Assembly: GCA_009760855.2 (NCBI GenBank)
Contig: WPIO01000186.1
Coordinates: forward strand, 1-64,000
Direction: 5' to 3'
DNA: 64,000 bases
DNA from: Cristatella mucedo
Taxonomy: Eukaryota; Bryozoa; Phylactolaemata; Cristatellidae
Numbering within the stretch: position 1 is the stretch's first letter; each line of letters begins with the position of its first letter. The translations under genes were made by a program, and so were the position numbers. Below the pieces are notes generated by a model, which saw only the letters and a program-made list of their open reading frames with translations, made no database searches and had not been told where the DNA came from. Shown one piece after another: positions 1-9,864 of the stretch.

Positions 1-400
1 TGAAATTAATACGTTGCATTGCAGCTGGAACCAGCTTAGGTCGACTAGAAGAGTTCTGCATTAAATGGAAACATCGCATTGCACATGCCGGGAGACCAGC
101 AATCAAGCAGTGAATTTCAGAAGCCGAGATAGGATTTCACAAGTGCATAGACCTATGCAGACGTAACATGCGAAGCAACTCCCAGTTTTAGTAATGTTAT
201 GCAGTCAAAATAATGCACTGTTGAGTGTGAAGCTGATGTGCTTGTCTTGCAAAACGTCAATGTCAAACAGAACACTTAGCTTTCGTATATATTCTGTACG
301 AGATACGCTGGCTGAACCAATTTCCTGCATTGCGTTTTCCAATTCCGGAATCACACCAGGTGTGACCATATCTATCGACCCTTTATAGTTCTAAAGGCAT
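1..400 (-). mobile_element. L2-like LINE (family 1) reverse-transcriptase fragment
   Basis: On the minus strand this matches the C-terminal reverse-transcriptase region of the family 1 element at 50713-54170. Two landmarks are recognisable: the stretch encoding VQNSAARLVC, near 80-120, and the stretch around the SARNLGV region, near 290-370. It is full of stops and diverged, so it is an old dead fragment. The same fragment lies at 49225-49660, so it was inserted before the A/B duplication. Confidence 0.6.
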
Positions 401-544
401 AGCATCGCACGGTCAATTTTGCATCGTCCTAGCAAAACACTTGCTCAGCTAATTGGAAAGTGTAGCATGCATACAAAGATAAATCTTCAAATAAGGAAAT
501 ATGAAAATCTGCATACTTTTAACTCACTGGCTTTTTATTGTTGC

Positions 545-850
545 CTATATTCAGCTCGTAGATCAACACTAACACCAACATTCTTATTTAGAATAGCATT
601 TACTGGGTCCGTGTGAATCGTCCTTCATCTGCTTATGCGTGCTGACACTGTGCATGCTTCCACTAACCATATTTGCATATCGACCCTGTGCATGTCACCC
701 CTAACCATGTCATTCGTTGTGTTTGTTTCTCAAAAATGATATAACTCCCAATTTAATTGCATTTCAAATTGGAGCAAATGTAAAGCGCCTAGAGAGACAT
801 TAAGTTCTCTAAAGGTGCTTTATCGAGTGCATTATTATTATTATTATTAA
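545..850 (+). mobile_element. 5'-truncated L2-like 3' end with hairpin tail
   Basis: This is the family 1 3' end. It begins in the last coding codons and runs through the repeated CATGCTGCCACTAACC-type segment. It ends in the hairpin (gcgcctagagagacatt ... aaggtgctttatcga) and an ATT-repeat tail at about 830-850. The paralogous insertion is at 49840-50125 in copy B. Confidence 0.7.
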
Positions 851-1046
851 AAATACTCCTTGAATGAGACGTAACGTGGATGCTTCTTGTGCTGCAGCAC
901 GAAATTTGTGAAAGCCTTCTGCATAGGAATCAACCTGGGCAGAATATGCTACTGCTACGCAATCGAGACTGTTAAATCTGCCACATCGTCCTTTTCTCCT
1001 TCCCAAGCATATTTTGTTTGGATTTCGTTCACAATCTTACATTTAG

Positions 1047-1325
1047 AAACTGCTTCATCAACGCCAACAATCTATCCAGAGCAGTTGCTCTTCACAGACA
1101 GCGATTTATTTGACGTAGACTGCAGCTCAGCTTTCAACGATACTCTTTCATATATAATAATATCTGCATGCCAAGGCGACACAGTTATGGTGCATGAGTC
1201 TAATGCCAACAAGGTAGCCAAGATCGATACAGCTTCGGAAAGATGGCATAATAGCTCAGTTAACTGTGCAGTGCTGAATCATATGCTTCCTAGCACGGAA
1301 ACTCGAGCCAAACTGACGATTAACT
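1047..1325 (+). CDS. Ig-like domain exon of receptor copy A
   Basis: This exon encodes 93 codons and is flanked by a good acceptor (ctta-catttag) and a GTGAGT donor. It is phase 1 at both ends, the classic layout of an Ig-domain exon. Seen in the translation: a B-strand-like FDVDCSS near residue 25, an F-strand-like SVNCAVLN near residue 76, and a G-strand-like RAKLTI at the end. There are N-x-S/T sites and about 49 residues between the two candidate disulphide cysteines. The usual core Trp between the cysteines is not obvious, so the fold is divergent. I place the exon start at the acceptor because the upstream reading frame is not kept in copy B, whereas everything from here on is. Its likely role is extracellular ligand recognition. 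The N-terminal part and signal peptide must lie before the window. Confidence 0.62.
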
Positions 1326-1445
1326 GTGAGTAACATGTAAGAACAACTTTATTCTCACACTAGATCTTTGATAGGAAACGTTTATTGCAGATATTACGAT
1401 GCTTGCTGAGTTTGCATATGACATTAGATCGTTAAGTAATTGCTA

Positions 1446-1610
1446 AGGTTTGGTCTAGCGGTTAAGGTGGTTTGGTCTAGCCGTTGAGGTGCTTGCCCCG
1501 ACCAATGTCTGACTGAGGTCGTGGGCTCGAGCCCCGAGGCATATGTGAAGCGCCCGACTAAAGATTAAGTTCTCTTAGGGTGCTATATAAATGAATTACC
1601 TTTTAAGATG
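1446..1610 (+). mobile_element. tRNA-derived SINE with doubled A box
   Basis: RNA polymerase III promoter boxes are visible: the A-box-like TGGTCTAGCGGTTAAGG near 1452 is repeated near 1474, and a B-box-like GGGCTCGAGCCCC lies near 1527. The body runs into the L2-style hairpin tail gcgcc ... gtgctatataaatgaatta. The head duplication is absent from the other copies. Position and structure mark a retroposed SINE inside the receptor intron. Confidence 0.75.
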
Positions 1611-2824
1611 AGTGAGCTCCTCTTTAAATTTCTGTTTGGGTAGATATGCCAGCACTCGTGGTCAGTCTGGTTCTTGACTTATTCACTGTTTTCCACCAGT
1701 AATGTACTAGCAAACACTACGTCTGAAACTAGAAGTGCCGGGCTCGGCTACACAGTTGCTGACTTCGTAATGCTGCACACATAATTAAAATTGTAATAAC
1801 AATGAATCAGAAAGATGGAAAGAGTTTATGCTTAAGCTAGATTTCAAAATATAACATTTTTGTCTGAAGCTAAGATGATGCCGTTTCGATCTGAGGGTCA
1901 TGATAATAATAATAATAATGTACTCGATGCCAAAACCATAAGAATTCACCTCTTATTTATTACAAAATATATGAATATTCGTAGAAAATAAAACTACGAA
2001 CATTTTTTTTAAAGATTGATAGAGGCCTCTAGACCTGAGACCGAGTGTCACTCACGCTTGGTCAAAATTGCAGATATTAATTATTGCATTTTATATTGTG
2101 TATTTGACCCTAGGCCTGTCGTCCAAGTCAGTTATACGGGCTTTCCGTGTTGAGTAACCTAATAACTCTCAAAAAAAATTGAGAGAAAAATTATTAGACT
2201 TGCTTCGGCACCGGAGTTAATGTCGATGGACTGAGTTGGTGCCAAGCGATAGTCTTTTTTTTGAGTGTCACTCGCTGCTTTATGACAAAGCAGACTTGCA
2301 GTACTTTCTCAGATATTCACCCATGCAAAATAATTCCCTGAGGTACCGTATCTAACTGAATAAGGACATTTATTATTAGAATTGTTTTCGCGTGCTAAAT
2401 GCAAAGTTTTTTGTTGGTATCCTTACGTTGCTCAGGACTAATCCTGGAAACCTGAAGTCAGTTTTCTTTTACCGTCAGGGCTACTTAGCTTTCAAAAAAC
2501 TTGTAGAGATGAGTTTTTATTAAGCATTTTGCCTCATAATAAAGTTCTGGAAGGTCTGAAATGGCTTTAATAATTAAAACCTTATATAGCGACATCTGAG
2601 AACTCAATGTCTGTCTGCACACTTTACGCAGGCTGCAAACTAAACTGGATCGAATCAAGTAGAGTATGCTAGAAACTAGTGCTGGAAACTACTCAAGTCA
2701 AGTGAATAGCAGCAACATCTGAACTATACTCATATAGAAACTAATGTAAAGCATTTGAGTTCGTAATGCAACTACAGCATTATAACTGACTGGATGTTAA
2801 GCTGAAGAGTTGGTGCACGACAGC

Positions 2825-2826
<2 letters not shown>
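1611..2826. other. Intronic sequence with no recognised gene
   Basis: This is AT-rich sequence between the Ig-like and transmembrane exons of copy A, with no counterpart in copy B. I see a short (AAT)n at about 1906-1920 and a small palindrome near 2168-2195 (CTCTCAA, A-run, TTGAGAG). No coding exon could be supported. Confidence 0.5.
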
Positions 2827-2870
<44 letters not shown>

Positions 2871-3230
2871 ACTCGATAAAGCGCCCTCATAGAAGCCAAT
2901 CACTTTCTTGGTGCTTAACATTTTCAGAAAAGGGAAACGCGATTAAATGGTGGGTAATATCATGCTTGGTTAGCAAAATTAATAACATGGTTAGGGGTGA
3001 CATGCACAGGGTCAGCATGCAAATGTGGTTAGTGGCAGCACGCGAAGTGTCAGCACGCATAAGCACATGACGGACGATTCATAGGGACCCACTAAATGCT
3101 GTCCTAAATAGGTGTGTTTTAAGTTCTTATTTAATGTGATCAAGTCAGGGGATCTTCTGACGGAAGTCGGGAGGGAGTTCTAGACATAGCATCTGCTTCA
3201 TTGCAATAGGGGTGACTCGAGTTGAACAGA
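2827..3230 (-). mobile_element. L2-like 3' end, antisense, with long AAT tract
   Basis: This starts with about 14 AAT units (2827-2868), the reverse complement of the (ATT)n tail. It continues through the degraded hairpin and the 3' non-coding and last coding segments of family 1. It is 5' truncated. The AAT run is long enough to be polymorphic. Confidence 0.7.
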
Positions 3231-3379
3231 TAAGAAGAAAATTTCAGCTTTAAGGGTTTCATGCAGTTATCTGCGTAGGGTCATCATGAAGTAGTAGTAA
3301 ATGAGATTTCTGATACGGTGCATGTTGGCAGGAACCATTTGCTCATGTTTCTTTTGAAGAGCCATAGGTCGTAGCCTCG

Positions 3380-3570
3380 CATGTAAGCTGCTTGCTCTTC
3401 ACGACTAGGTCGTGGGTTTCAACTCCAGCAGTGGTAAGTGAAGGCTGTTCTGCTGCAATGTAAGTGATCTGGGAAATCAACTTACCTTTTTCTTATTCAA
3501 TAAATTTTAATCTATAAAGTGCCTAGGAAGAGATTAAGTTCTCCACTTCGATACCTAAATTAATTGCTAT
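3380..3570 (+). mobile_element. Probable tRNA-like SINE (second family)
   Basis: A B-box-like GGTTTCAACTCC follows a tRNA-like head. A CTGCTGCAA segment and a worn hairpin tail (aagtgcctaggaagagattaagttctcc) follow at 3510-3545. It resembles the copies at 25725-25880, 37840-37985 and 59610-59760 but is more diverged. Confidence 0.4.
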
Positions 3571-4317
3571 TTTATTAGTATTATTCTCAATACATGGGCA
3601 AGCGATAAAAAATTCTTGTTCCGATATAAGTTATACGAACAATAAATGGAAAGAGAATTGAAAAAGCGATCGAAGCCATCAATCTTCTGTAAACTGTTTT
3701 GGTTTTGACTACCATAATGTTACTAGATACACATCATGCTGGTCATAAGCCTTAGCTTATCACGGCTTATCGATATGGGATTCTCCACTTGATGACTGCT
3801 GACGTAATGATTCTCTTGATTCTCTTGGTGCTTTCACATGCCTCTAGTTTAACTAATATCCGTCTTCGGACAATTGATAGCCTCTATACTCCTATCACTC
3901 CGATGTTATAGAGAGCTTAAAATGACCAATCGGCGTTCAGACAACTTCCTTATTCCTAGTTAGAGCAGTAAATAAGTATGTGCTTGAATAGAGCAGTCAA
4001 CCACAAGCTGGCTGCAGCTTTATATAATCTTCCACTAGCCACAGAGGTGTTCATGATTGCCGTCCACCAGCAGTTACCACCTGGAGGTAGCCGTACGGAG
4101 CACGGCGATAAAGATGGCGCCTTCACCGTCAGGTGGTGCTTGTCGTGAAGAAGCATCGCTTTGCTGCAAGCAAACAAAGTGCAATGATTTGCAGAGATAA
4201 AAAACAGCGAATCAGGTGACAGACTGACAGTACTGCAAAGCAGGGTTATCCGACGTGGGACTAGCCCCGCCTGTGGCATTACCACACTGACTACAAGGCT
4301 AAACGTTTCAAGTCGAT

Positions 4318-4404
4318 ATGGCCGACCTAACCTCGATAGCAGTCAAGACAGTACAGCCCTCTCGTTTCACTCAAGCTACGCCAGAAGACATGGAGGAGAC
4401 ATAG
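4318..4404 (+). other. Short ORF conserved between copies A and B
   Basis: This is an ATG-to-stop ORF of 28 codons (MAD...PSRFTQA...PED..EET). The equivalent at 54832-54918 has exactly the same length. Just downstream (4420-4520), in another frame, both copies also keep an open segment containing LAFxWLVSHIEIL. The pattern (FTxATPEDxEE, then RNRK-LAF-W) loosely resembles the N-terminal region of Crypton-derived or KIAA1958-like proteins, so this could be a decayed transposon gene. It could equally be a small exon or chance. I do not assign a function. Confidence 0.25.
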
Positions 4405-5814
4405 CGATGGGCTCAGGCTACAGACTAGAAATAGAAAACATCTTGCCTTTAAGTGGCTAGTGTCGCATATTGAAATTTTAAAACAAGCTTCGACTGAACC
4501 ATTTTCTAACGACCAAAAGGCTTAAAAAATGCAAGCCCACTGATCGCATTAAATACATACAGAGTATACATTTATAGATCAGTATGGCCATTTAACTATC
4601 GTGAATATATTGTAGTAATTAAATGTTGTATGAGCAAACCCAAGTGGGTCACCTCACGTCATTAGTAATCAACCTACTGAAGAGGTGTCACCAACGATAT
4701 CTACAAAAAGGCAGATCTTCAAGAATAAACGGATCTTCAAATGTGACGGAAGCAGAGAATATAAAAACCGGGAAATGGAATATTAAAATTTGTCTTGAGA
4801 GCCATTATGGCGGCCCGAACATCGTGCAAACATTTTTCTCACAGTAATTTCCAAGCTGAGTTCTAAACCTGAGGCAAGCAGCTTTTGAAAGTTAAGTAAA
4901 CAAGCAGAGATCGAATAGACATGCACAGTATGTTCATGAGGTTGCACTTAACGATCCTGCTCAGTAGAGCTTCACACAAAATTTAGCAATTTGAGAACCG
5001 TTCAAATAGGATTTAGATCGAAAGTAAACTATTTGAAAACGTATGAAATAATCAGGTATCAATTGTTGGTAAGAGTCACTCATCCAGGTTCCGGTTTTAA
5101 GCGATAAATCTCAACATCGGTAGATATAAGGATTTATGTTGACTGAATGACAGATAAGACATTACCCGATCAGCTCACATATGGCTGCACTAATGATTTG
5201 ATCGTCCTAGTAGGCAAAAAGAAGCCATCCAATCGTCAATACCTCTGAAAATACTAGAGCCATTATAACCATGCTCTGCTTCAAACTTAGTCATCCGAGC
5301 TATGCTGAAAAACTAATCATAAGGACGTGTGCAGATCACATGATTTGACTTTTTTCAGAGCCGTTTCAATTGGTTTTCCATAATCGTCGAGCAATCCAAG
5401 CAAAGAGCTCTAAGGAGCTTGCTGGGATTTTTCAAACATGGGTTGGTCAACACTAGTGAAGCAGCTCAAGAAACCCAAAAAAGTTAGTTTATTTAACTGA
5501 CTCGTTTATACAGTGGCTGGATAACCTTAAAAGCTCTCTCTCACCACTGCTTTGCTGCTTGCAATAGATGACCTCTCCACTGCACGACTGCAGCCCACGA
5601 CAGTAGGACCGTGAATTGTGAGCACCTTACTAACTTTGCAAGACAAGATAGCAGCTAGATATATAAGAGTAAATTAATGCAAGTTACTGCTGTACAGATC
5701 ATGGATCTACACATCCAAATCACGGTCTTGGCTAGTCACTTTGCAGGCCAGACTCTGACACATCGAAGCTGAACCTAGTTTCAAATCAGTAAACTTTGTT
5801 CACATTTTGCCGAG

Positions 5815-5942
5815 CTGGTTTGGTCTAGCGGTTAAGGTGCTCACCCCGACCAAGGTCTGACTGAGGTCGTGGGCTCGAGCCCCGAGGCATATGTGAAGCG
5901 CCTGAATAGAGATTAAGTTCTCTTGGGGCGCTATATAAATGG
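5815..5942 (+). mobile_element. tRNA-derived SINE
   Basis: The A box TGGTCTAGCGGTTAAGG is at 5821-5837 and the B box GGGCTCGAGCCCC at 5871-5883. The hairpin tail gcgcctgaatagagattaag through gcgctatataaat ends at about 5941. It is present at the same place in copy B (56330-56475), so it inserted before the duplication. The last 40 bases are shared with the L2-like family 1 element, which probably supplies the reverse transcriptase. Confidence 0.8.
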
Positions 5943-6993
5943 ATCTGAAAACAAGCTCACTAGCTCAATTCAATTTGGCAACATGCTAATAGGGAATCCC
6001 AAGGGAGAAAATCAACGTAAAAGTGTAACTACTATCATTGATCATGTTAATATTGGCAAGATGCACCAACGGGGAAAGAGGTATAATGCACGTGTCAACC
6101 TCAGAGTACTGCTACACAAATCCATGGGAGTGTGATTCGCCCAGAAATGGGTGAATCCAAAGTAGCAAGATAGGGAATCCATTTTCATATGCCTGACATA
6201 CAGGGCTGTAATTTGAATAAGCATTTAGTTACTCTGTACGTTTTCTAGACACGGACTCGATATAATCGAGATAGAATGTTCTGAGATTGGATTTTTATCG
6301 ACACACCAACAAGCACAGTACGCTAAGATATCGAAAGGGAGACATACTCAAGCACACCGAAATTAGGCCATCCCACTACTACTAATCTTTGCCACGTCCA
6401 ACTCTGCTTGGGACGTTGCTATCGTAAGCTACCCCACGCAGGCGCAGAATTCCGTCAGAGATTTGTGATCTTGGGCTGCCCTTACCTCATTTAGTATTGG
6501 CTATGCTATTAATAACCTACATATGCCGGGTCATTTTGGCACATTAATTAACAGGACTTGTTCAACTAAGCGAAAAGACAGTTTATTGGGCAAGTGAACT
6601 CCTAAAAACCCACCATACACAGTACAGCCAAATAATACAAGAACGATAGTTACGATGCAGCACAGCGAGCAGTTCTTTTTCAGACTGTGATCAAGCTGAT
6701 GGCATGACTGCTAGAGAAGCACAGGCATGCTGCCAGCTGGTGCACCTTCTACTCGTTCTTATCCACCAACCTTCGAGAAATCAGTCATCCATCATATTAT
6801 AACCTTCATCGAAGTGAATGGGAGGCGTTCAGTTCATCAGGCCTTCAGTTCGAAAACGCACCTTTTATTACGGCTTTTGGTGGTTCTTTGCAATTCGCCG
6901 TTCGTGAGCTTCGTACCTGCCTACACTGCGCCTTCTGTTTGCGGCTTTCACATCCAAACATTTGGCAATGCTTTGTATGGAGCATCTGTATAG

Positions 6994-7045
6994 TGCCTAG
7001 AGAGAGATTCAGTTTTCTTAGGGTGCTATGCAAATGCATTGCCGA
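6994..7045 (+). mobile_element. Worn L2/SINE hairpin tail
   Basis: The hairpin (agtgcctagagagagattcag ... cttagggtgctatgcaaatg) is recognisable, and a short ATT-rich tail follows. It is shared with 57535-57590 in copy B. The head is no longer identifiable. Confidence 0.55.
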
Positions 7046-7786
7046 TATTATTGTTATCAAGCCACATGCATTGACTGCATGGCTGCAAGCTCAGCTGAAT
7101 ATGTGCCTGCTCGTCTAGATTTTTTCTGTGCTTACACAAACTTCCCATTTCCTTTCCTGTGCATATGTAGTAATTACATGTAAATTACCCCATGTGTGTA
7201 AATAACTGAAGGTTTAAATGACCGGTGGACCTAAGGGCACATTTGCTTGCTTGAGCTATCTATCCTGTGAGATCTACTTGAAAACGCTCTCTTGCAGTAT
7301 ATCGTGACTTGGGGACCCAGTCTTATAATCTCCTCATGGTGGCCATTTGTATTACCGTGCACCGTGCAGAGCACATCTATAGACTTGCTATCTTAGAGTC
7401 AAATGAAAGACGTTTATTTTTGTTATTGATATTAGGAGTCGTAGGAGGTAAGTAAGCGCCATTCTAGGGCTGCGAATAACAAAAATGTGAGGACTGGCCG
7501 CCACGAACGTAAGTGAATTAACGTAGGTGCATATATTACAGGCACATCCCGACTCGTACTTTACCGCATCTAATGAATCTCTCTTTTGCACTTACCTTTA
7601 AAAAAGCTTTCACTGTATTTTGCAACTTTATCGAGCAGGTCATTGTTGCAATTGCTTAGTGGCATTTGAGTGCTTGACTAGGATACTTTTTATGTACGAC
7701 AAATTTTTTAGCAATTTCACATACTTCTATCATTTATTCACATTGTACTAAATGGTTTGGAAAGGTGTTGACGTTTTTTTCTGTAG

Positions 7787-8167
7787 ATCTAACGGCTAGC
7801 AGAAACAGTACAGACGAGAGAACTGCTGAGCAAAATATCTCCTTGAGCTTCAGCTCGAAGGTGAGCAGCTGTCGAAGAACGCATTACAACTTGCCTACGA
7901 ATGGAGTTTGCAACCTTATCACCAATACAAAGCTGGAGATGCCCGATCAATTGCAATGGGAGCTGAACCTGTCCAACGCAACTAATAAAAATTGCAAAAG
8001 CTTATCAATAATGTTTATTGTCAGCAAAGTTGTGGATGCGACTTACGCCGTCGATGTTTCATCTGGTTGGTCTGCTACAGAAACTTGTCTCTCAATCGTC
8101 GTCCCCTCATCAGCGATTGCCACTTTAGTGGCTGCAGTTTCCTTATGCTACTATAGGCAAAGACTCG
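7787..8167 (+). CDS. Membrane-proximal and transmembrane exon of receptor copy A
   Basis: This exon has 127 codons, phase 1 at both ends, with a strong acceptor (T-run then CTGTAG) and a GTAAGT donor. It therefore joins the Ig-like exon in frame. The extracellular part carries N-glycosylation sites (NST, NIS, NLS, NAT) and cysteines near residues 31, 42, 69 and 98. A hydrophobic span around LSIVVPSSAIATLVAAVSL (about residues 99-117) is followed by CYYRQRL, a basic stop-transfer sequence, giving a type I topology. The span has no charged residue, so it shows no sign of needing a charged adaptor partner. Copy B has the same length and no stops; 21 codons differ in amino acid by my count. Confidence 0.66.
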
Positions 8168-8296
8168 GTAAGTAAATCCACCTCAGGTGTATGCAAAGCT
8201 CCACTGATAATGCACGAAAGTAACTGAGTATATGTGTAGATTATGAAGTGGTTTTATAAATCGTACACTTTGGTGCTTTAAATAATTCTTTTTTAG

Positions 8297-8321
8297 GTAA
8301 ATGCCGGTGGTTTCTTCCAAG
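8297..8321 (+). CDS. 25-nt cytoplasmic micro-exon, copy A
   Basis: A T-rich acceptor (CTTTTTTAG) and a GTGAGT donor bound this exon. It enters in phase 1 and leaves in phase 2, adding GKCRWFLPR, a basic juxtamembrane segment just inside the membrane. All 25 bases are identical in copy B (58829-58853), although the flanking introns have diverged. Copy C keeps the splice sites with three substitutions. It is too short to appear as an ORF; the call rests on phase, splice sites and conservation. Confidence 0.6.
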
Positions 8322-8599
8322 GTGAGTTAGCACGTGAGTTTTGCACTCCCGATTTTCAAAGTGCATTGCATCTGTTAATGTCGCTTCTCATATGAGACTG
8401 ATCAATTACATCTTGTGTACGTGTCTGAGTCACTCCAGTCGATGGACAGGAATGCTGCAGGTTTGGTGTCGCAATTCATGAGGTCACGCTTTCAAAGTTT
8501 CGGAATCTTTCTATTCTACTCACTGCAAGTAAAAAGTAGAAGGAGCAGTAGCAATGCACCTTTTGCATTTTGATTCGAAAAAATGCTTTTTAGTCACAG

Positions 8600-8666
8600 G
8601 TATAACTCTTTAGCTCGCTGCTATGGAACCACTTCGAAAAAGCTTGGCCATATTACAGTTTATCAG
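8600..8666 (+). CDS. 67-nt cytoplasmic exon with a YxSL motif, copy A
   Basis: The acceptor TCACAG gives phase 2 entry, matching the 25-nt exon. The frame reads YNSLARCYGTTSKKL and on to GHITVYQ, ending in phase 0 before GT (GTTGAT in A, GTCGGT in B, GTTAGT in C). It adds a YxxL motif (YNSL; YISL in copy B) and two more tyrosines. Copy B differs at two bases only. No downstream exon in phase 0 was found. The transcript may read through into the intron (stop at about 8723), giving a short-tailed form, or this may be an alternative exon. Confidence 0.48.
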
Positions 8667-9411
8667 GTTGATTCTTTTTTCAGGGATGATTCTGAAACCC
8701 GGACTGAACATGAGCTTTTGTAAATATTTACTGATTCTGTGTATTCGGATTATAGTCACCTAGTTTTTTCAGCTACTATATAGGAAATTACAAAATTTCT
8801 CTCATATTAATAGTAGTCATAATTAAGGCCTAAGTTCATGCTTTTTCTAAAATAAAAGAATCTCACATATAGCGTTTAACTTCTGGGAGCAAGAACAGAA
8901 AAAACCTCAGTAAAACACGTCAAGAACGTGCAGCACACCAAATATCATGCCTAGCATAGCCTACAATAGACGAGTTCAACATTCATGGCACCCACTTTAT
9001 ATGACCTCTGGGCAGTCGCATACTCGATAAGGTTTAGTTTTTGTGGTTAAGTGCCACAGGTATTTGCACCGTGTTGGTGCACTAATTATGGCAGTAGATC
9101 TCGTCGCTTAGAGTGTGCTACAACTCAAGGTAGCTAAAAGGTGCCTAGACTGTTAGTGGCTACAAGTCTGCTTGGACTCCTAGGTAGCAAACACCCGCTC
9201 AGATCCAGGTTAGGGCCAGCCCAGTTGACCCCTTCTCTCTCTGGGTGAGTTCATCAGACCTCAATTGGCGAGTTCTAGATCATCCATAGCTAGCTGATGG
9301 AGAGCCAGAGGTAGCACAGAGGCATTTAGTTATCGCTAAGTCAACTAGCGAGCTTCACGGTATCTTGTTCACGAATCTTTGTCTTTTTTCTGAGGCAGTA
9401 AAACTGTTAAG

Positions 9412-9567
9412 CTCTTGAAAAGGCATACACTTGCAATTTTTGGCTGGAATCAGTGTCAGTTTCCCATGTGTTTAATGGAAGAATTCTTTTGCGTTCTAGC
9501 GGACGTCAAATCACAGCTCAAAATGGGATGCTTACATCTCAGGACTGGGAAGTGGATAAGATCATTG
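9412..9567 (+). CDS. Candidate receptor exon of unknown fold, copy A
   Basis: A 52-codon open segment runs between an AAG acceptor and a GTAACT donor, phase 1 at both ends. It could therefore link the transmembrane exon (phase 1 out) to the tail exon (phase 1 in). The frame includes AYTCNFWLESVSVSHVFNGR and ends SQDWEVDKII. Copy B (63613-63768) is exactly the same length, open, and has a better donor (GTAAAT). No family is recognised. The acceptor's pyrimidine tract (about 9380-9392) lies well upstream, which weakens the call. A second frame is also open here. Confidence 0.38.
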
Positions 9568-9864
9568 GTAACTATGTTCAACTGCTCCATAAAACTGTAT
9601 ATTGTGAGGCCACACCACGGAGCAGCATCGACGCCAGCAGCATATTAGTCATTAAGAGCCCCTGCACCTTTAGTACCACTACCTGCAGTACTACTTGAAC
9701 ACCCTTGCTCAAATAATACAGGATACGAAAATGCTATACCCTTGCACAAGCAACGTCTTGCTTGAGTACGATGGAATCGAACTATGCAAGATGGACGTGA
9801 TACATCGTATTTCAGCTGCTTACTTTGACTGGGAAAGTATTTAGTACACACGTCTTTCTTGCAG

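Larger units (their letters stand above)
1..1424. repeat. Segmental duplication block 1, copy A
   Basis: This block is collinear with about 49268-50712, with small indels; the offset drifts from about 49265 to 49289. It holds an antisense L2 fragment, a sense L2 3' end and the Ig-like exon of the receptor. Similarity stops at about 1424. There copy A continues into unique sequence and a SINE, while copy B meets the (ATT)n end of a full-length L2-like element. Confidence 0.8.
3830..9092. repeat. Segmental duplication block 2, copy A
   Basis: This block is collinear with about 54340-59635, with only small indels. It contains a conserved short ORF, a tRNA-SINE, a worn L2 tail (6994-7045) and the transmembrane, 25-nt and 67-nt receptor exons. 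It breaks at about 9092 in the middle of a tRNA-like SINE; in copy B the rest of that SINE plus about 3.6 kb of L2 debris follows. Copies B and C both retain the SINE, so copy A most likely suffered a deletion. Confidence 0.8.

Noticed and set aside
887-1046. Upstream extension of the Ig-like frame in copy A
   Set aside because: The frame is open in A, but an indel shifts it in copy B just before the acceptor at 1046/50335, whereas the exon proper is kept in both. The exon therefore starts at the acceptor.
2827-2868. AAT repeat as a CRISPR or regulatory array
   Set aside because: It is the antisense tail of an L2-like element; no spacers or protein genes of that kind exist here.
4623-4847. 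74-codon ORF in duplicated block 2
   Set aside because: The equivalent in copy B has two early stops (about 55157 and 55211), so the frame is not conserved.
5821-5883. Functional tRNA gene
   Set aside because: A and B boxes are present, but the body does not fold into a cloverleaf with an acceptor stem and runs into the L2-type tail. It is a SINE.
6727-7118. Overlapping ORFs near 6.7-7.1 kb
   Set aside because: They run into a worn SINE/L2 tail, and the longest frame is broken in copy B.
8434-8545. Open segment (SESLQ ... FQSFGIFLFYSLQ) as an extra receptor exon
   Set aside because: It is open in A, B and C, but its ends do not give phases compatible with the 25-nt and 67-nt exons, and the acceptor AG is present only in copy C. 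Kept as an observation, not a gene.
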